Notes: generated by a model from the letters alone, not told the origin. A stretch of DNA of 64,000 nt from Chlorops oryzae (GCA_020466095.1 CM035808.1:20634980-20698979); one strand, 5' to 3'. Positions 34,350-47,080 are shown, counted from the first letter of the stretch. Numbers and translations: made by a program.

Positions 34350-36040
34350 CACATCATGTTTCATTAAGTAAAGTAATTAAAACCGAGTGATACCATTAAA
34401 TAAATTGAAAATAATCCAATGGGATTTATCATTGACGAGCAGAAAAGGACTCTATCCAATCTAAAGGTACCTACTATATATAATATATCATATGTCATAA
34501 AGCATAATGGAAATAGAAACAAAATTTAATATTTTTAACATACAAAAAAAAACAAAAAACACAATAATATATTACAAACATCTGGAAGCTTACTCTAATA
34601 CAATTCATTTACTATAGTCCTTGGGAGACATTATGAAAATTGAGATACTCACACCTTACAACTCACTTTGAAGAGCATTGAGCATGCCTAAAAGGTTCTT
34701 AAGTCCGTTTGCTTTTGATGGATATTTATTCAAAGACCAAAGGTCAAATTGTCCCAATGGCCCAATAACAACAAGGTCTATTATGAGTGTTGTTTTTCCA
34801 TTGAAAAATAATCCAACAAAATTTTTAGGAAAAATTGAAGTCCTTTATATTTTTTTTAAGCAAATATTTCAGTGTCGCAGATGATGGAGCGCACTAAGGA
34901 GTTACAATTTGCCAAAAATAACATTTTGGAAGAAATTTTTATTTTTTGAAGCAGTCATTTCAAGCCCCCCTTCATATCGCAAAAGGATGCCTACGTTACT
35001 GCTCTATATGGCTTAAGCGTTGTCAAGGAGAAGTTGAGATGAAATATTATGAATAATTTCCCTTTAATGGGCAAAAAATCGGAAATAAAAGAATAAAACA
35101 AAATAAAACCAAATAAAATAAAATAAAATAAAATAGAAGAACAAAAGATAAAGCGAAATGGAAAATTCGCTTCGGTTATATCGAATTTATGATTCTACAG
35201 CTGCGATGAGGAGAAAATACTGTGTAATAAAATGAGGGGAAAATTTTTTGAAATATGTAGATACATATTTTAAAGCAATTTGTGATGAAAAATATCCAAT
35301 CGTATTGGCCATCGCAGTCCAGTGGAAATCTTTCAGAAACATAAATTTTCCAATTGATTGATTTTGGTTTGTAACTGCCTTTTAATCAATCGAAGGACAT
35401 GCACATAAATACGTTTAATTTACATACATATTTACAGCTTACACCTACACTAATAGCGCCCATTAGAAGTAAAATTTTCAAGAACTTCATGCAATAATTG
35501 AAACTTCGAAATAGGTGTAATCGTTATGCTTAGCCCTCTTTCATAATGCTATTGCTCCCAAAACCATGCCTGTTTCTACCATCCCATTCGAAGAGAACGA
35601 AAATGAACAAAAAAATAGCTTAGAGCGATTTTCTAGATAGACAGGACATTTAAAGAATGCTTTTACCATTTTCAAAAGCAGCAGAAGAAGAACATTTAGA
35701 AGTAATTATTGATAGATAAAGAAGAAAAAATTCAATTGCCTACAGCTTATGCTTTGTTATTTTTGAAAAATCTTTTTGTAAGCAATTTAAAGCCATTTGC
35801 ACTGGGCTGCCTGAGAGAGTAGCTGCCATTTAAATAGTTCATTCCTTGAATGAAATAAACACACAGATAAGAAGAATGTATGAAGAAATAGAGAGCGAGA
35901 GCGAGAGCGAGAGAGAAATAAAAACAATGCATTCCATCCCCACAAGGCCGCATTCCGAGGCATACTTACAAAAGAAATACGCGCGCACACCTACTTCCTA
36001 CTTCCTACTTCCGCTTGGGCGGAGTTGAGCTCCCGGTTAA
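32580..36040. other. Intergenic or 3' region of the - strand gene
   Basis: About 3.5 kb AT-rich with a GA microsatellite (34300-34345), an AAATAAAATA-type run (35097-35135) and GAGCGA repeats (35888-35915). Part may be 3' UTR of the gene ending at 36041, but no boundary is visible. Confidence 0.45.
34300..34345. repeat. GA-rich microsatellite
   Basis: GAGAGA runs with GCGA and GAAAGA interruptions. Confidence 0.85.
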
Positions 36041-37265
36041 TTATTTCACGAATAAATCTTTAAGCGTCGAGCATAGCGAAGCATCGCACGTGTCCTTTGA
36101 GTCGTCCTCGTCGGGCTTGCTAAACCAGTTCAACGTTGAACGAACGGCGTTCGTTGCCTGACTCTGCCGTCTGCGACTGGCACTGTAATCCTTTGGAACA
36201 GCACCCTTGGCGGCGGCGCCAGTGGCACTGGACTTTGCGCTCTTTGCAGCGCTAGCCGCACCTTTGGCAGCACTGGCCGCCATCGATGCGCCCGACGTTG
36301 AGCTCTTCCGCAGGAACCCCTCGATTGCCGATCCTATTACGGTGGCATCGACGATGGTGCCCTTTGTTGTGTCTGTCCAACTCTTCTGCTTGCTGCGTGG
36401 CACGAGCTTCGGCTTGCTGTCACGTAGCGCATCCTTGGCTTGCAGACGCTCGAGCATGTCCTTCGAGAGTGCCATTGCTGTGCTCTTGCTGCGTATACTC
36501 TTCTTGCGTGCCATCGGCTCGTGACGTTTTGCAAACCAGCCGGAAAGTGCCGCCGAACTGTTATCCTGTGCATCGCTAACGAGTTGTTTGGCATTGTTCA
36601 GTATGGAGACATCGAAACTGTTTGACCGAGTCGAACGACCGGCATTGGGATCTAGCAAATTTGATGAACTGCTTGTCGGAGCCTTCGATGTGCTGGATCT
36701 ATTCGATTTAATAGCAGACGATGATGATGGTGAAGCTCCTGACGCTGCTGATGCTGATGCCGCTGCTGCTGCTGCTGCTGCTGCTGATGTGCTTGGCCCG
36801 ATGGGTGTTGGTACCTCATCGTATTTATTGATTTCCATCGCCGATGAAGTGAGTGTACTGAAAATGGATGTTATATTCGAACGACTGCCCAGCAGTCCCG
36901 ACGATGGACTCCTATTTCGTTTGATCGACGAACGATTGCTGCCCGGCTGTATTATGCATGGCGAGATGATCGCCGGATGCTCGGAGGAGCGTCTGTAATT
37001 CGGTGCCGGCGACGTTTGTCCCGAAACGCATTCCGAATAACGGCGATTCGTATAGCGTTGCGGTGTAGTACTTGTTCCTTGTTCGTCCACCGTCTGCACT
37101 TCGCAGACCTTCTCGTTGCTGGTTGTCCACAATTTCATGCGTGCCTTGCGCGACTGTACGATATCATCCATAATGTCCAATTGCAGATTATGTATGCTGC
37201 CTATCGGATCGGTTGCTGGCGGACCAGTGGATGTGTTACTCTCCCGACGTGAACCTAATAAACGA
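36041..37265 (-). CDS. Last coding exon of an unidentified Ser/Arg-rich protein
   Basis: The exon begins after CATCTCACCAG, where its first base completes a codon left with two bases by the preceding exon, and gives 408 codons including the stop at 36041. It opens RLLGSRRESNTSTG, then IHNLQLDIMDDIVQSRKARMKLW, a dense segment likely to be the conserved core. Then come RRYSE and YRRSSEH motifs, a polyalanine tract from GCN repeats (about 36750-36785), Ser-rich linker, a second basic region (KSIRSKSTAMALSKDMLERL), Ala/Ser/Lys repeats and a C-terminus containing LNWFSKPDEDDSKD. No catalytic domain, signal peptide or membrane segment is visible. RRxS-type motifs suggest basophilic kinase substrates. 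I do not recognise the family. Confidence 0.8.
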
Positions 37266-37349
37266 CTGGTGAGATGGAAAAAAGGTTGAAGTACATGTTA
37301 ATGGCAATCAGAGCACATAACTACCAACCAACCCCCTTCCCCAACTCAC

Positions 37350-37791
37350 TTGCCACATGCAGCGACGGATTCGCGGCGCGAACGTCCGAATATTGCGGCG
37401 GGTACTTTGGAGATCGTCACGACCGAATGCCGTCGTCCGGACGGTGCGGGCGCTTGTGAGAGTGTCGCCAGGAATGCAGCCTCTTTCGGCGACGGGCCAG
37501 AGCCTTCGCCGCCGCGTTCCGACAATCGTCGCACCTGACTGGCGGTTATGCCATCGGTGACCTGCTGCGACGGCAGCGAATGTTTGCGTCCTTCTCGCGG
37601 ATCGCGCCACGGCGAGAGTAGATAGGGATTAACAGGTGAATCGATATCGAGACTAGCCTTGTGCGACGGTGTCTCCGAACTGTCTTGTTCATCGTCCTCG
37701 TTTGTGTTTGATTCCTCGACAACAATGAGCGGCTCTTGTTTGCCCATCGAACCGTAGCGCGAAAACGACGATCGACGATTGCGGAAGTTAT
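37350..37791 (-). CDS. Penultimate coding exon of the same unidentified gene
   Basis: Acceptor CTATTTTCAG lies at its start and the donor GTGAGT follows 37350; an 84-nt intron separates it from the last exon. The frame enters with two bases of a split codon (so upstream exons must end with one base) and reads NFRNRRSSFSRYGSMGKQEP, an acidic stretch (EESNTNEDDEQDSSE), SPWRDPREGRKHSLPS, ASQVRRLSERGG, GRRHSVVTISKVPAAIFGR and RRESVAACG. RKHS, RRHS and RRES are good basophilic phosphosite motifs. Codon use is GC-richer than surrounding DNA. The 5' exons, including the start codon, were not found and should lie at higher coordinates, in or beyond the window. Confidence 0.8.
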
Positions 37792-40781
37792 CTGAAAATA
37801 GTTGCAAATATTAAAAATCTCTTCGATACAATAAAACATACAAATAATCGCATTACAATTGATATTTAACCCTCGAAATCGAGGCGGAAGTTTGTTCGAA
37901 TAAGCAAAAAAAAAAAAAAAATAAAATAAAAAAATAAGTAAGTAATTTCAGATTCGTTTATTTCCATCCGAAGTTGGTGTGATTTTTTCATGGTAACGAA
38001 AAATTTTGTGGCTTGAGAGGGTTAATAATAAAATCTCTGAAGAATGTCTTCATTTGAAATGCTTTTTCCTGTCGAATAGAATTTCGTGAAAAAGGAAAAT
38101 AAATTGATATGATGTGGATGTGACGTTCAGTGATTTCGTGATGAATAGGAAAATTCCTCGCTTTGACTTTGCACCCACACGATACGTGGGCGTACATACA
38201 TACGTAAATAGGTACATAAGTATTTGGCCTTGACAGTGAGGATATTAACATAACTCACTTGCTTGCATGCTTGCTTATTTACAATGTGTAAGTCAATAAA
38301 TCAAATCAGCAATACATAATCAAATACGTTTAGAAATTGAATTCGATAAGATCATGTAGATGGAGATGGAGATGGGCGAGGAAAACGCATCGAATTCCAC
38401 AAAATCTTATTTCTATCATCACAAACGGCATCAGAACGACAGGACGAAACTACGATGAGAAGAACCTCAAAGAGTTCATAAAAGCCAACTCACATATTTC
38501 CAATATATATTAGCTGTGTTGTTGCCTCTTGACATGTCTCAGAATTCGATTTATTGAAATCGCTTAAAATGCATTAAATTCCTGCTGAACGAACGACTGA
38601 CGAGCCAACGAACCAACGAACCAACGAACCACCTAACTGTCGAACGAATGAATAAAAGGATGGAACGAATGATTGAAGGACTGAAGCTTAAAGGAAAGCA
38701 AAGCAATTACTACGCAATTTCCATGGAAATGCGATTTAAGCGTTTTACGTTCTTTGAGTAGTCTTCAGTGCCTGAACTTACACACTACACCCACACATTG
38801 ATGCTACTTCTACGGACCAGATTATGGTTTTCCTTTGCTTTCTTATATTGTTTTTCAGTAGCCTTCGGTCATCCGTCCAATCACAAGCACACTCACAAAA
38901 ACACTCTCGCACACAAATCCGCTCATTTGCATCCTGAATGTTGCCAAAGCGAAAATCTTACAAGTTAATCAAAGCTGCTTGAGCATTTGTCATCATTGCG
39001 GCCAATTTGCCGATCATCATCACTCCCACACCCACTCGACTGACCCACCGACCGGCTGAACGACCGACTGAACGACTCATACCGGATGTGAACGAAGTTA
39101 AGCAGATTTTATAATTATTCAGCGTCGACAGCACGGCAGGAAAATTGCGTAAATTACATAAACGAAAACGCTGGATTATTTATAAGGATTTTAAAATGAC
39201 TTTTATGGACTGCCTGCGGGTGGCAGAAAAATAATCGACCGCCATTTTTAAGCGTCAGCAACTGCAACTGTCATATGCATAAGTACATAAGTACATCTGC
39301 ATATGAATGTTTGTATATCCACATTTTGAATTTTATCGCTTTTGCGAGGGGAGGAAAGGGATATGTAATGTGTTAGCGAAAACAACTTAATGCCTTAAGT
39401 CAATTTCACTGACTCGAGCTCAATGGTACACTCTGCACAAAATCAAATTATGAGGAAATCGCACAAAAATATGGATGACCTTTTGGATGCAATGAAATAA
39501 AAAATAAAAAAAAAATAAAAAAAAAGGATAAACTCTGAACCGATTGAAGGCAGCCGTTGGAGTCCACTGTGCGCGAGGAACGCTAACGAATCTGATTGGA
39601 GAGAAATCGGAAATTAACTACCAACTCGTAACGCTATTATAAACATCGAATTGCCATAACGATTCGCAGTAAAGCTTAAACTTCCGAAGGAGAAAATTTG
39701 CTTTTCTGAGGAAAAAATTAAAAATAAAAAATATTTGCTCAATTTATCGTTATGGGCTGGGAAGAGAAAATCCGCGACACGTGCGTGCTCAATGGAAAAA
39801 TATGAAAAAAAATCTAAATCAATAGCAATCTCTGGGATTTACGCTTGGAAAAGTACAAAATTGAGGAGTTTTTTTTTTTTGGTTTGTTTTCATATGAAAA
39901 GCATTTTAAAGCAAGTATAGAAAAGTCAGAAGCTCGGCAGTGTCCGATGTTCATATATTCAAAATTGGAATTTCTAAAAAGTATCAAAATTTGTATTCAA
40001 GTAAATTATTTTGTCATTTCATATCCACCTTTTCATTTGAGGGGATATCAGGAGCGCTCTAGAAATCGAATCCCCTTAAAAAAATTCGAAATCGTTCAAA
40101 TTTCTTTTGAAATCACATGATTTCAATATTATTCCTGGTGTCCTGGATAGTGAAATTGTCTGGTCGAGTTAAAAGATTGTTAATTTGCAAACTGAAATGT
40201 TATGTTTATCCAGAAACACTTTTTGTTTCTATCATATGTATAAGGTGGAACTAAATTTTGACAGAAAACTCGTGGTCCAATGGGAGCGGACGGTCAGTTG
40301 GCATCCACTGCAACAGGCCTAAAAAATTCATAGTTCAGATTCGATTTTAAATCACATGTTTCTAAAATACCTCTTTGTTCAGGGAGGTCTGGTAGTGTGA
40401 CAATGCAACTCCAGTTCAAGACATATGCGAACGAATTTATGAAGTGCCTGTTTTTAATTACGGAGTTTAAGAGCACACTACATAACATTAGAACCTCTTT
40501 GGAGTGCACAAATAGAAAGGCATCGTGCTTCCATTCATACGAAGGTCGTCCTATATAAGTCCGAAATCATATGTATTACAGTCACAATTGACTCCTTCAG
40601 GACTCATATCGGGCTCTTATTTCCGCTCATATAAGAGACTTGATTACAATTATAAAATAGACTTTCGGCAGGTGACATTTACGAGAGAGTTACCTCCAAT
40701 AATGGGAAACAGTATTAACATGATACTTGTTTGCACTCACACATTTACAAAACATCATGCTACCCCTGTAAGGTGAATACG
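37792..40781. other. Intron or intergenic interval upstream of the - strand exons
   Basis: About 3 kb, probably intronic to the unidentified gene. It holds short ACGAACCA-type tandem units (about 38598-38632) and A-rich tracts near 37905 and 39500. No exon recognised. Confidence 0.45.
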
Positions 40782-41132
40782 CGTATTAAAGTAGTTTTCA
40801 AACCCGTATCGATACGCGTACTCTCTCAGTCAAACGTAAATGTGCGAATATATATTTATACTTGTTTATCTTGGGTACGTGTAACAGCTGTCGCACTCTC
40901 TTGAATAAAATCATTAGCATGTGTGAGTGAAGCACAATGTTTCGTAAGAGCGTGAGTGCAATCGAGTATCGTGCATTACAGGGTACACTGACATATGCTA
41001 AAGATTTTAGTCGAGAGAGTGTGAGAGCTGCTATTCGTACACAAGATAAACAAGTATAAATCTATATTCGCCCATTTACGTATGACTGAGAGAGTACGCG
41101 TATCGATACGGGCTTAAAACTACTTTAATACG
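40782..41132. mobile_element. Foldback element with inverted arms of 100 bp or more
   Basis: Both ends start CGTATTAAAGTAGTTTT when read inwards, continue with CCGTATCGATACGCGTACTC and TCTCAGTCA(A/T)ACGTAAATG, and pair on to about 40880 with few mismatches. Weaker pairing continues toward the centre (TCGCACTCTCTTGA against TCGAGAGAGTGTGAG). The remaining central spacer is short. It is a miniature foldback transposon, too small to encode a protein. No target duplication is certain. Confidence 0.8.
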
Positions 41133-41463
41133 TTTATTTGTTTTGCTGAATAGTGTCCTGAAGGATTTTTTTGACTTCAAATATGTTATGTCGACATTGT
41201 CATTTTTATGCAGTCGAAAAGTCTATTTTCAAAGCGCTGTTTTTTTATTGAGCTCTAACAAACAAAATCTCTCTAAACTGCTCCCAATTGTAAGTTTTCT
41301 TCTTGGAAAGAAGCATGAAAAGATTTATCCTTTTCTATCTTCATGAATCGACTGACTCAATATCAAGACAGCGATGGACTTTCTCATTTTTAATTCTTGC
41401 TTCAAGCACTCTTAACCAACTCAACTGGGATTAATCTGTACAGGTTACAAGCCCGTGAGCTTT

Positions 41464-42588
41464 CAGTAAAACTCCCACCGGACAGAAAGTGTAAAGCAGC
41501 CAATGTATCCTTTTGCGCCGCATGCATCGTCAGATTGAAATGCAAACTCATTTTGAGAGCATCTTTTTGAGACAGCTCTGAAAGCGTTAGCATACATTGA
41601 AGGACACACCTTCGAGCCAATGCGTTTCGCAGTATGTATTCCCAAATGTATTGTTGTAGGTATAAGGAGATTTTTATTGCTTGGCTGGGTCTGCTGCATC
41701 CACTTTAAATGCATAATCTATTTGCATTACACGTTGCACTTCGACTGTGAGTTGAATACTCGAAACTCCTAGCCTAAGGAGAAAAAGAATAGTTTTTTAT
41801 TTTATTTTTGATTCTCCCACTCGATTCCTCCTCTTGCTTTCAATATGCACTGCATTCACGGCGCTCTGTGCTGAAAATCATCCTATATGTTGGTATGTAC
41901 GTGATTTCCTGAGATGGAAGACAACTCAACCTGGCACTGTCATCTCTGTGTATGCTCGGAGTTTACAATTCATTTCAGTTATTACCAGCATTCTTCTTCA
42001 AGTATTTGTCACCGAGCGCACGTTCCAAAAGAATTTACTTTAATTTCCTTTCCTTGCTTTTCATCTCATTTCTGAGCTTTTATTTATTTTTTATTTTTTT
42101 TATTTATTTTTATATTCATTTATATTTTCTGCTAGTTATTCTCTAGTTTATCTCGCAATTTCTTGCTGCTCATATGTGAATTGGCTTTCGGGTTTTCTCG
42201 CAGTTAACTTTTTCATCGCGGCGGTGCGAAAAACTCTTTTTTACCCGCTTGGCAATTTCGTTTCCTATGTCCATCTCCCAATGAAGACAAAAAGGGGAAA
42301 ATACTATAAATAAAATGAGATTTCCTATATGACCGAAAGTAAATTTCATAAAGTTTTTCCGTCTATGCCGTTTTCAAAGTTTCGTGTCAAGCGCGGCAAC
42401 GTGTGCGGCAGCAGACCACAAATGGCAAATCCCAAGAGCTGATTCTTCATTGAGAATCATGACTACGCAGAACTACGCTTTGGTCACATTCGACGACAAA
42501 AAACAATTTATATGGAGCGAAACTTGGAAAGGAAAAATCAAGGACACCGTATGTAATTTACACTTTCTGTCTGCTGGGAGTTTTACTG
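41464..42588. repeat. 32-bp inverted repeats about 1.1 kb apart
   Basis: CAGTAAAACTCCCA, three bases, then GACAGAAAGTGTAAA at 41464-41495 is found inverted at 42557-42588 with at most a few mismatches. The two repeats may bound an old transposon, or may be two fragments of one family. The interior shows no transposase. Confidence 0.5.
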
Positions 42589-44204
42589 ATAGCTTACTAG
42601 GCTTTGCTCCAGCGATAATTTTCTGGTACCTATAATATTTATTATTTTGGAAAATTAATTCTGCATGTAAGCCAGTTGCGGCAACTTGAACTATAAATAA
42701 AGATGAGTGAGTCTATTTGGATCATTCGTTGATGAAGTATTGAGACAAAACGCTACATGGAAATAGAAAAGGATTTAACCTTCAGGCTTTACGATTTTCT
42801 GGAATCAAAGGGATCGTTAGCTGCATATGTACATAGTTGAAAGAATTTCATAATCAGAATATTCTGTGACGTAGGAAATCGACCGACAGTGTGAACCACA
42901 ATTCCGCATTCCATCAAGTCATAATTAATCAGGCACGCATGAGTACTCTTTTCGCGCCTTGAAGCGATCAATCATGATTCATGAACGTACGGAATAACAT
43001 GTTAAAAAGAGATTTTCCAGTGATGTACCTACCTATTTTTAAGGAGAAATGCCTTTAGAGCTCTCGCTAGTAGATACCCCTATGTACTTTGTAGTGTTTG
43101 TATTCAATGAGTTTCGGGTTTCAGTCACTGCTCATAGTGAAAATCTATCTACGTCACAAAGTTTTGATGTTCTCTTTTAATAAATTAGTAAACAAATTAA
43201 GCAAAACACTAACTGAAATAGGGAATTTTTTTTCCAATATTCCATCGAACTTAATTTATCTTAATTAAGCCTACATTTTAAGGCAGGTCTTATGAATAAT
43301 CCAAACATTCTTTTCCAGCCATTTCACTTTATTAAATACCCAAAGTGTCTTGTGTGTGTGTGTGTGTGTGGATTAGCCTTGGAGGAACCTCCATTTTTTT
43401 GTTATATAAAAACTAGTCCATGTATTCCTGCTACCGGCTGACCTATAAATAAGCCAAACAGGTCATAGTAAATAACCCATATCGTTTGTCTTACTTCACA
43501 TGGATAATTACGCAGCCTGTTAATTGCTCTTGTATCCAATTTGCACGAGCGCAAGATGTTTCATATGACAAAGTGCGCTACGAGTAAGATAGCTCTCCAC
43601 TTCCATTAACTCCTTCCTTCCATTTTTATTTTTTTTTTTTGTTTTTCTTTTTCCTTTCGTCCTGCTCTGTGCGGCAAGGCAAAGAGAGGTAAATAAAATT
43701 ACTGTTATTTAAAATGCAGAGCCTTATCACGCAAGCAATTAAGCAAGTCTCAGTGCCAAAGTCAGTCTTACACAAATTACTTAAGAGGAAGATGATAGTG
43801 AAATTTCTGTTTCGTGTGGATGGCATGAATCTCTGAGCTTAAGAGTTGATGACGCAACGATTTTTCTGTTATACTTAGATGCGTAGCACTCAGAAATTCT
43901 ATAAATACCTACATGCATAATAAATTCAGTTGAAACTCTAATCAGACTAGGAATTTTATACCTATATCGCAAACCATTTCGTTTTATTAAGGTAATTAAA
44001 ATCTCTTCCTCGCGAAAATAAATTTTCGAAAAATAGTTTTATAAATCAAAATTATTTCACAGAATTTGTTGAATGGAAGTTATCGAAAATGGAAATTCTA
44101 TTTCGAGATGTTAGAATTCATGGGAATTTTGGTAATGAACGAATGCACAACTATTTTTGGAAAACTAAAATACCAAAAAAAAAAAAAAAAAAAGAGAAAA
44201 CAAT
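42589..44204. other. Non-coding interval, no gene seen
   Basis: AT-rich, with a GT microsatellite at about 43351-43370. No supported exon. Confidence 0.45.
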
Positions 44205-45165
44205 TAAGGGTGTTATAGACGGTCGACTCTGACAATACAGTACCCGATATTTATAAAGAGTTAGTTGCTATATATGTTTGAATGTTTTTTAAAATAGGCC
44301 CAAAGACCACGCCCATTTAAATTTTCAAGACAATAAGTCTCGTATGCCGACATTTGTTGAATTTAAAACGCCACTTTGCCCACTTTTCAAATTTTCGGAA
44401 GTTTAATGAGAGACTGAAGTTTGAGCCGATATTCCGAAATTCATTCACACATATCGAAAAACTCTGATTTTGAGATTTTTGCGACAGATAAATAATGGAC
44501 CGAACAAAAAAAATTTTTTTATAAAGGATGTTCATGACTAAGTGTAAAGGAAAAAAAAACATGCCAAATTTCGTTTATGTCCGATTGATATTTTCAAAAA
44601 AAACAGTATTTTGCCACGCCTACTTTTACAATTTTTCGATATAACATTTGGTGCCATAAAATATGCTCGCCTATCAAAAATTTTCAAGATATTCCCAAAA
44701 CGTCTGGCTTTAGAGCAGTTTTTGTGATTTTCATGACAGACTATACTGGAGGTACCCTTAAAAATGGTCCAATGAGGTCCATTATCGAGCTTAACATTAC
44801 TCATATCCTTGCTAATACGCATACCAAATTTCGTCAAGATATCGGAACTAATTGGATACTAAAACTGTACACGTTCAGACAGGCAAACGGACAAACTGAC
44901 GGAAAAACTGACGGACAAAGTGACGTACAGACAGAAGGACAGACACAAGATCAGACAGACGGACAAACTGACGGACTGACACAAGATCAGACAGACGGAC
45001 AAACAGACGGAAAGACAGAAGGACAAACAGACGGACATGGCTAAATAGAACCTCCTGGTGACACTGATCATTTCTATACATATTTTATCTATGTATATAT
45101 GTGTAGGGTCCATCTCGACTGTTTCTGGCTGTAAAAAACAACCGCACAAACGCAATATAGTCACC
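44205..45165 (-). repeat. Dispersed repeat, copy 2, with internal GACGGACA expansion
   Basis: This is an inverted copy of the family at 14085-14960. Read on the - strand it runs from TATTGCGTTTGTGCGGTTG through GATCAGTGTCACCAGGAGG to CTATAACACCCTTAATT. Its CCGTCTGTCTG segment has expanded on the + strand to a degenerate 8-12 bp tandem tract of GACGGACA/GACAGACG units (about 44880-45042). Blocks containing GGTACC appear here as well. Confidence 0.7.
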
Positions 45166-46164
45166 AAATAGAGTGGTGTCTAGTATAAAAACAAAAACAT
45201 CGTAATTACATCGCATCTAATGATGAGCGCGTGTGGACTCTTGATTCTCTGGTGAATAAACATTTTGCACGAATTCGCAATCTGCCGAATGTTTTATTAC
45301 AATGAACGGTACACATGGCCATGAGCTCATAATCTGATATTACAAGTACAAGCGAATACAAATTGGAGTGCTTCGGCCATTCAATGTTCGCTTGTCAACA
45401 CTCGTTCATTAATCATGCGATTTCCACGAGAGACATTTTTGGTGCCCAAAATAGATTATTTTCCCTTGTTCGAGTCGAGGGGCCCGCAATGCAAATTGCT
45501 CAAATTACTGATGGAAATTAAATGGAATTTATTGAGCGAAATGAAAGGGACTTAGTTTTTCGAACCATTTGATTTGGACGATACGAGGTGCACAGTTTTT
45601 GCTCTATATTTTATTAGATTTTTTTCTTATTTTTTTTAATTTTTATTTATTTTTAATCCTTTTAGAACGTCACGACGCAATATCCGTGACAATTATTGTA
45701 ACAGGCACGCTCCACTACCCTTCATAGTCGATTTGGAAATTAAAGGTTCACTGCAAAGTGGATTTTAGATTTTAGAGCTTAAAAATTCAATTTTCAATCA
45801 ACACTTTTCGTGTTGAGATTTTTCACTCGGAAACGCAGCTGCTTTTCTGGGACACAAAAGTTTTCTATCGAAATACTCGAACATGTAAGCGAGTAGGGCG
45901 TTGGGAGGAGTGTTAGCCTCACTGCACTTTTCGCTTGCTGCAACACGTTCGTAGTGGTAGATGAAAATTGGGAAAATCAAAAATGCATTTATGATCTTCC
46001 TCTTAGAAGATTGTTTCTACGATATTCATTTTAGCAACATTGTTGCACGACTTCACGTAAACGTAACGAGTATATATCGATTAGGCAATGAAGCTATGAT
46101 TGCACGTTGCGAGCTCAATACGTTTAGCCAGCGTTTTCACTCAAATTATTTAAGAGAATTGCAA
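45166..46164. other. Non-coding interval, no gene seen
   Basis: About 1 kb between two copies of the dispersed repeat. No exon or element is recognised. Confidence 0.4.
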
Positions 46165-46690
46165 TTCTTATACCCATCAGAGGATATATTGCGTTTGGGT
46201 GGTTTTCTGTAACACCCAGAAGCACTCGAGTTGGATGTATAGAAAAGATCAGCGTCACCAGGAGATTCGATTTAAGTAGCCATGTCCGTTCGTCTGACTG
46301 TCGGTATGTATACAGTTTTCTAATCGAAGGAGCTGAGCTATCATAACGAAATCCGGTATGCCTATTCATGGGGACATATGTACATAAGTAAGAAGAACAG
46401 ATCGGACCATTTTTAAGGGTACCTCAAGTACTAGGGTCTGTAACAAAGTTTTTATTTAGCTGCCTGAACAGTGTTGAATATAGTATTTTGAACAAAAGTT
46501 GGCATGAAGGTATGCATGTTTTTTAAATGTATAAACATCCACCCAAAAACTTTCTTGATCGGACCATTATCAAGGGTACCTACGATGCTAGCGTGCTAGG
46601 GTGTCACAAAAATTTTATTTAAATGGTATTAAGCAACCGTTAAGAGCTATAGTCAATACAAAATAAGGGCAAACTAACACCATAAAAAAG
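46165..46690 (+). repeat. Dispersed repeat, copy 3 (3' truncated)
   Basis: Starts TTATACCCATCAGAGGATAT, then TTGCGTTTGGGTGG, GATCAGCGTCACCAGGAGAT, CATGTCCGTTCGTCTGAC and two GGGTACCT blocks as in copy 1. The copy fades after about 46620 without the CTATAACACCC end. Confidence 0.65.
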
Positions 46691-46913
46691 AGATTTCTTC
46701 AAAAATATGTCTTAATTCAAACTAATTAATTTAATTTTTTTTTGTTTTTTTTTTAATAACCCATTATGAGCTCAATTCGTCACGAATATTTTGGATACCT
46801 GTTACTTGATTTCAACGTTTCACTGTCACTTTTGACAGCACTTGGAAAGCAATGATTTTGTGCTTTTTGGAATTGAATAAAGAAATTCTTCGAAACTTAA
46901 ACGATAAGTAATA

Positions 46914-47080
46914 CAGTGTACTCTCTCTTAAGCGGACACCTACGGGACCGAAAAATCAGTACGCTTAATTAAAGTGTCCGCTAAAGAGGAAAGTATCTAC
47001 CTATTTGAGAAGCAAAAACACTAGAGCCTTCCCAAAGAGTGTCCGCTTAAGAGAAGTGTCCGCAAGGAGAGAGTACACTG
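46914..47080. mobile_element. 167-bp pogo/Tigger-like miniature element
   Basis: The ends are CAGTGTACTCTCTCTTAAGC and, inverted, a GGAGAGAGTACACTG terminus, each flanked by TA (46912-46913 and 47081-47082). Internal direct and inverted copies of GTGTCCGCT(T/A)AA occur. A fragment of the same family is nested at about 52443. Confidence 0.75.

Noticed and set aside
36207..36998. Ala/Leu- and Asp/Ala-rich ORFs opposite the - strand coding exon
   Set aside because: Shadow frames of the well-supported 36041-37265 exon, including the polyalanine-encoding repeat.
44859..45167. VCLSFCLSVCLSVCL ORF resembling a hydrophobic Cys-rich protein
   Set aside because: It is the translation of GTCTGTCC tandem units inside a dispersed repeat.
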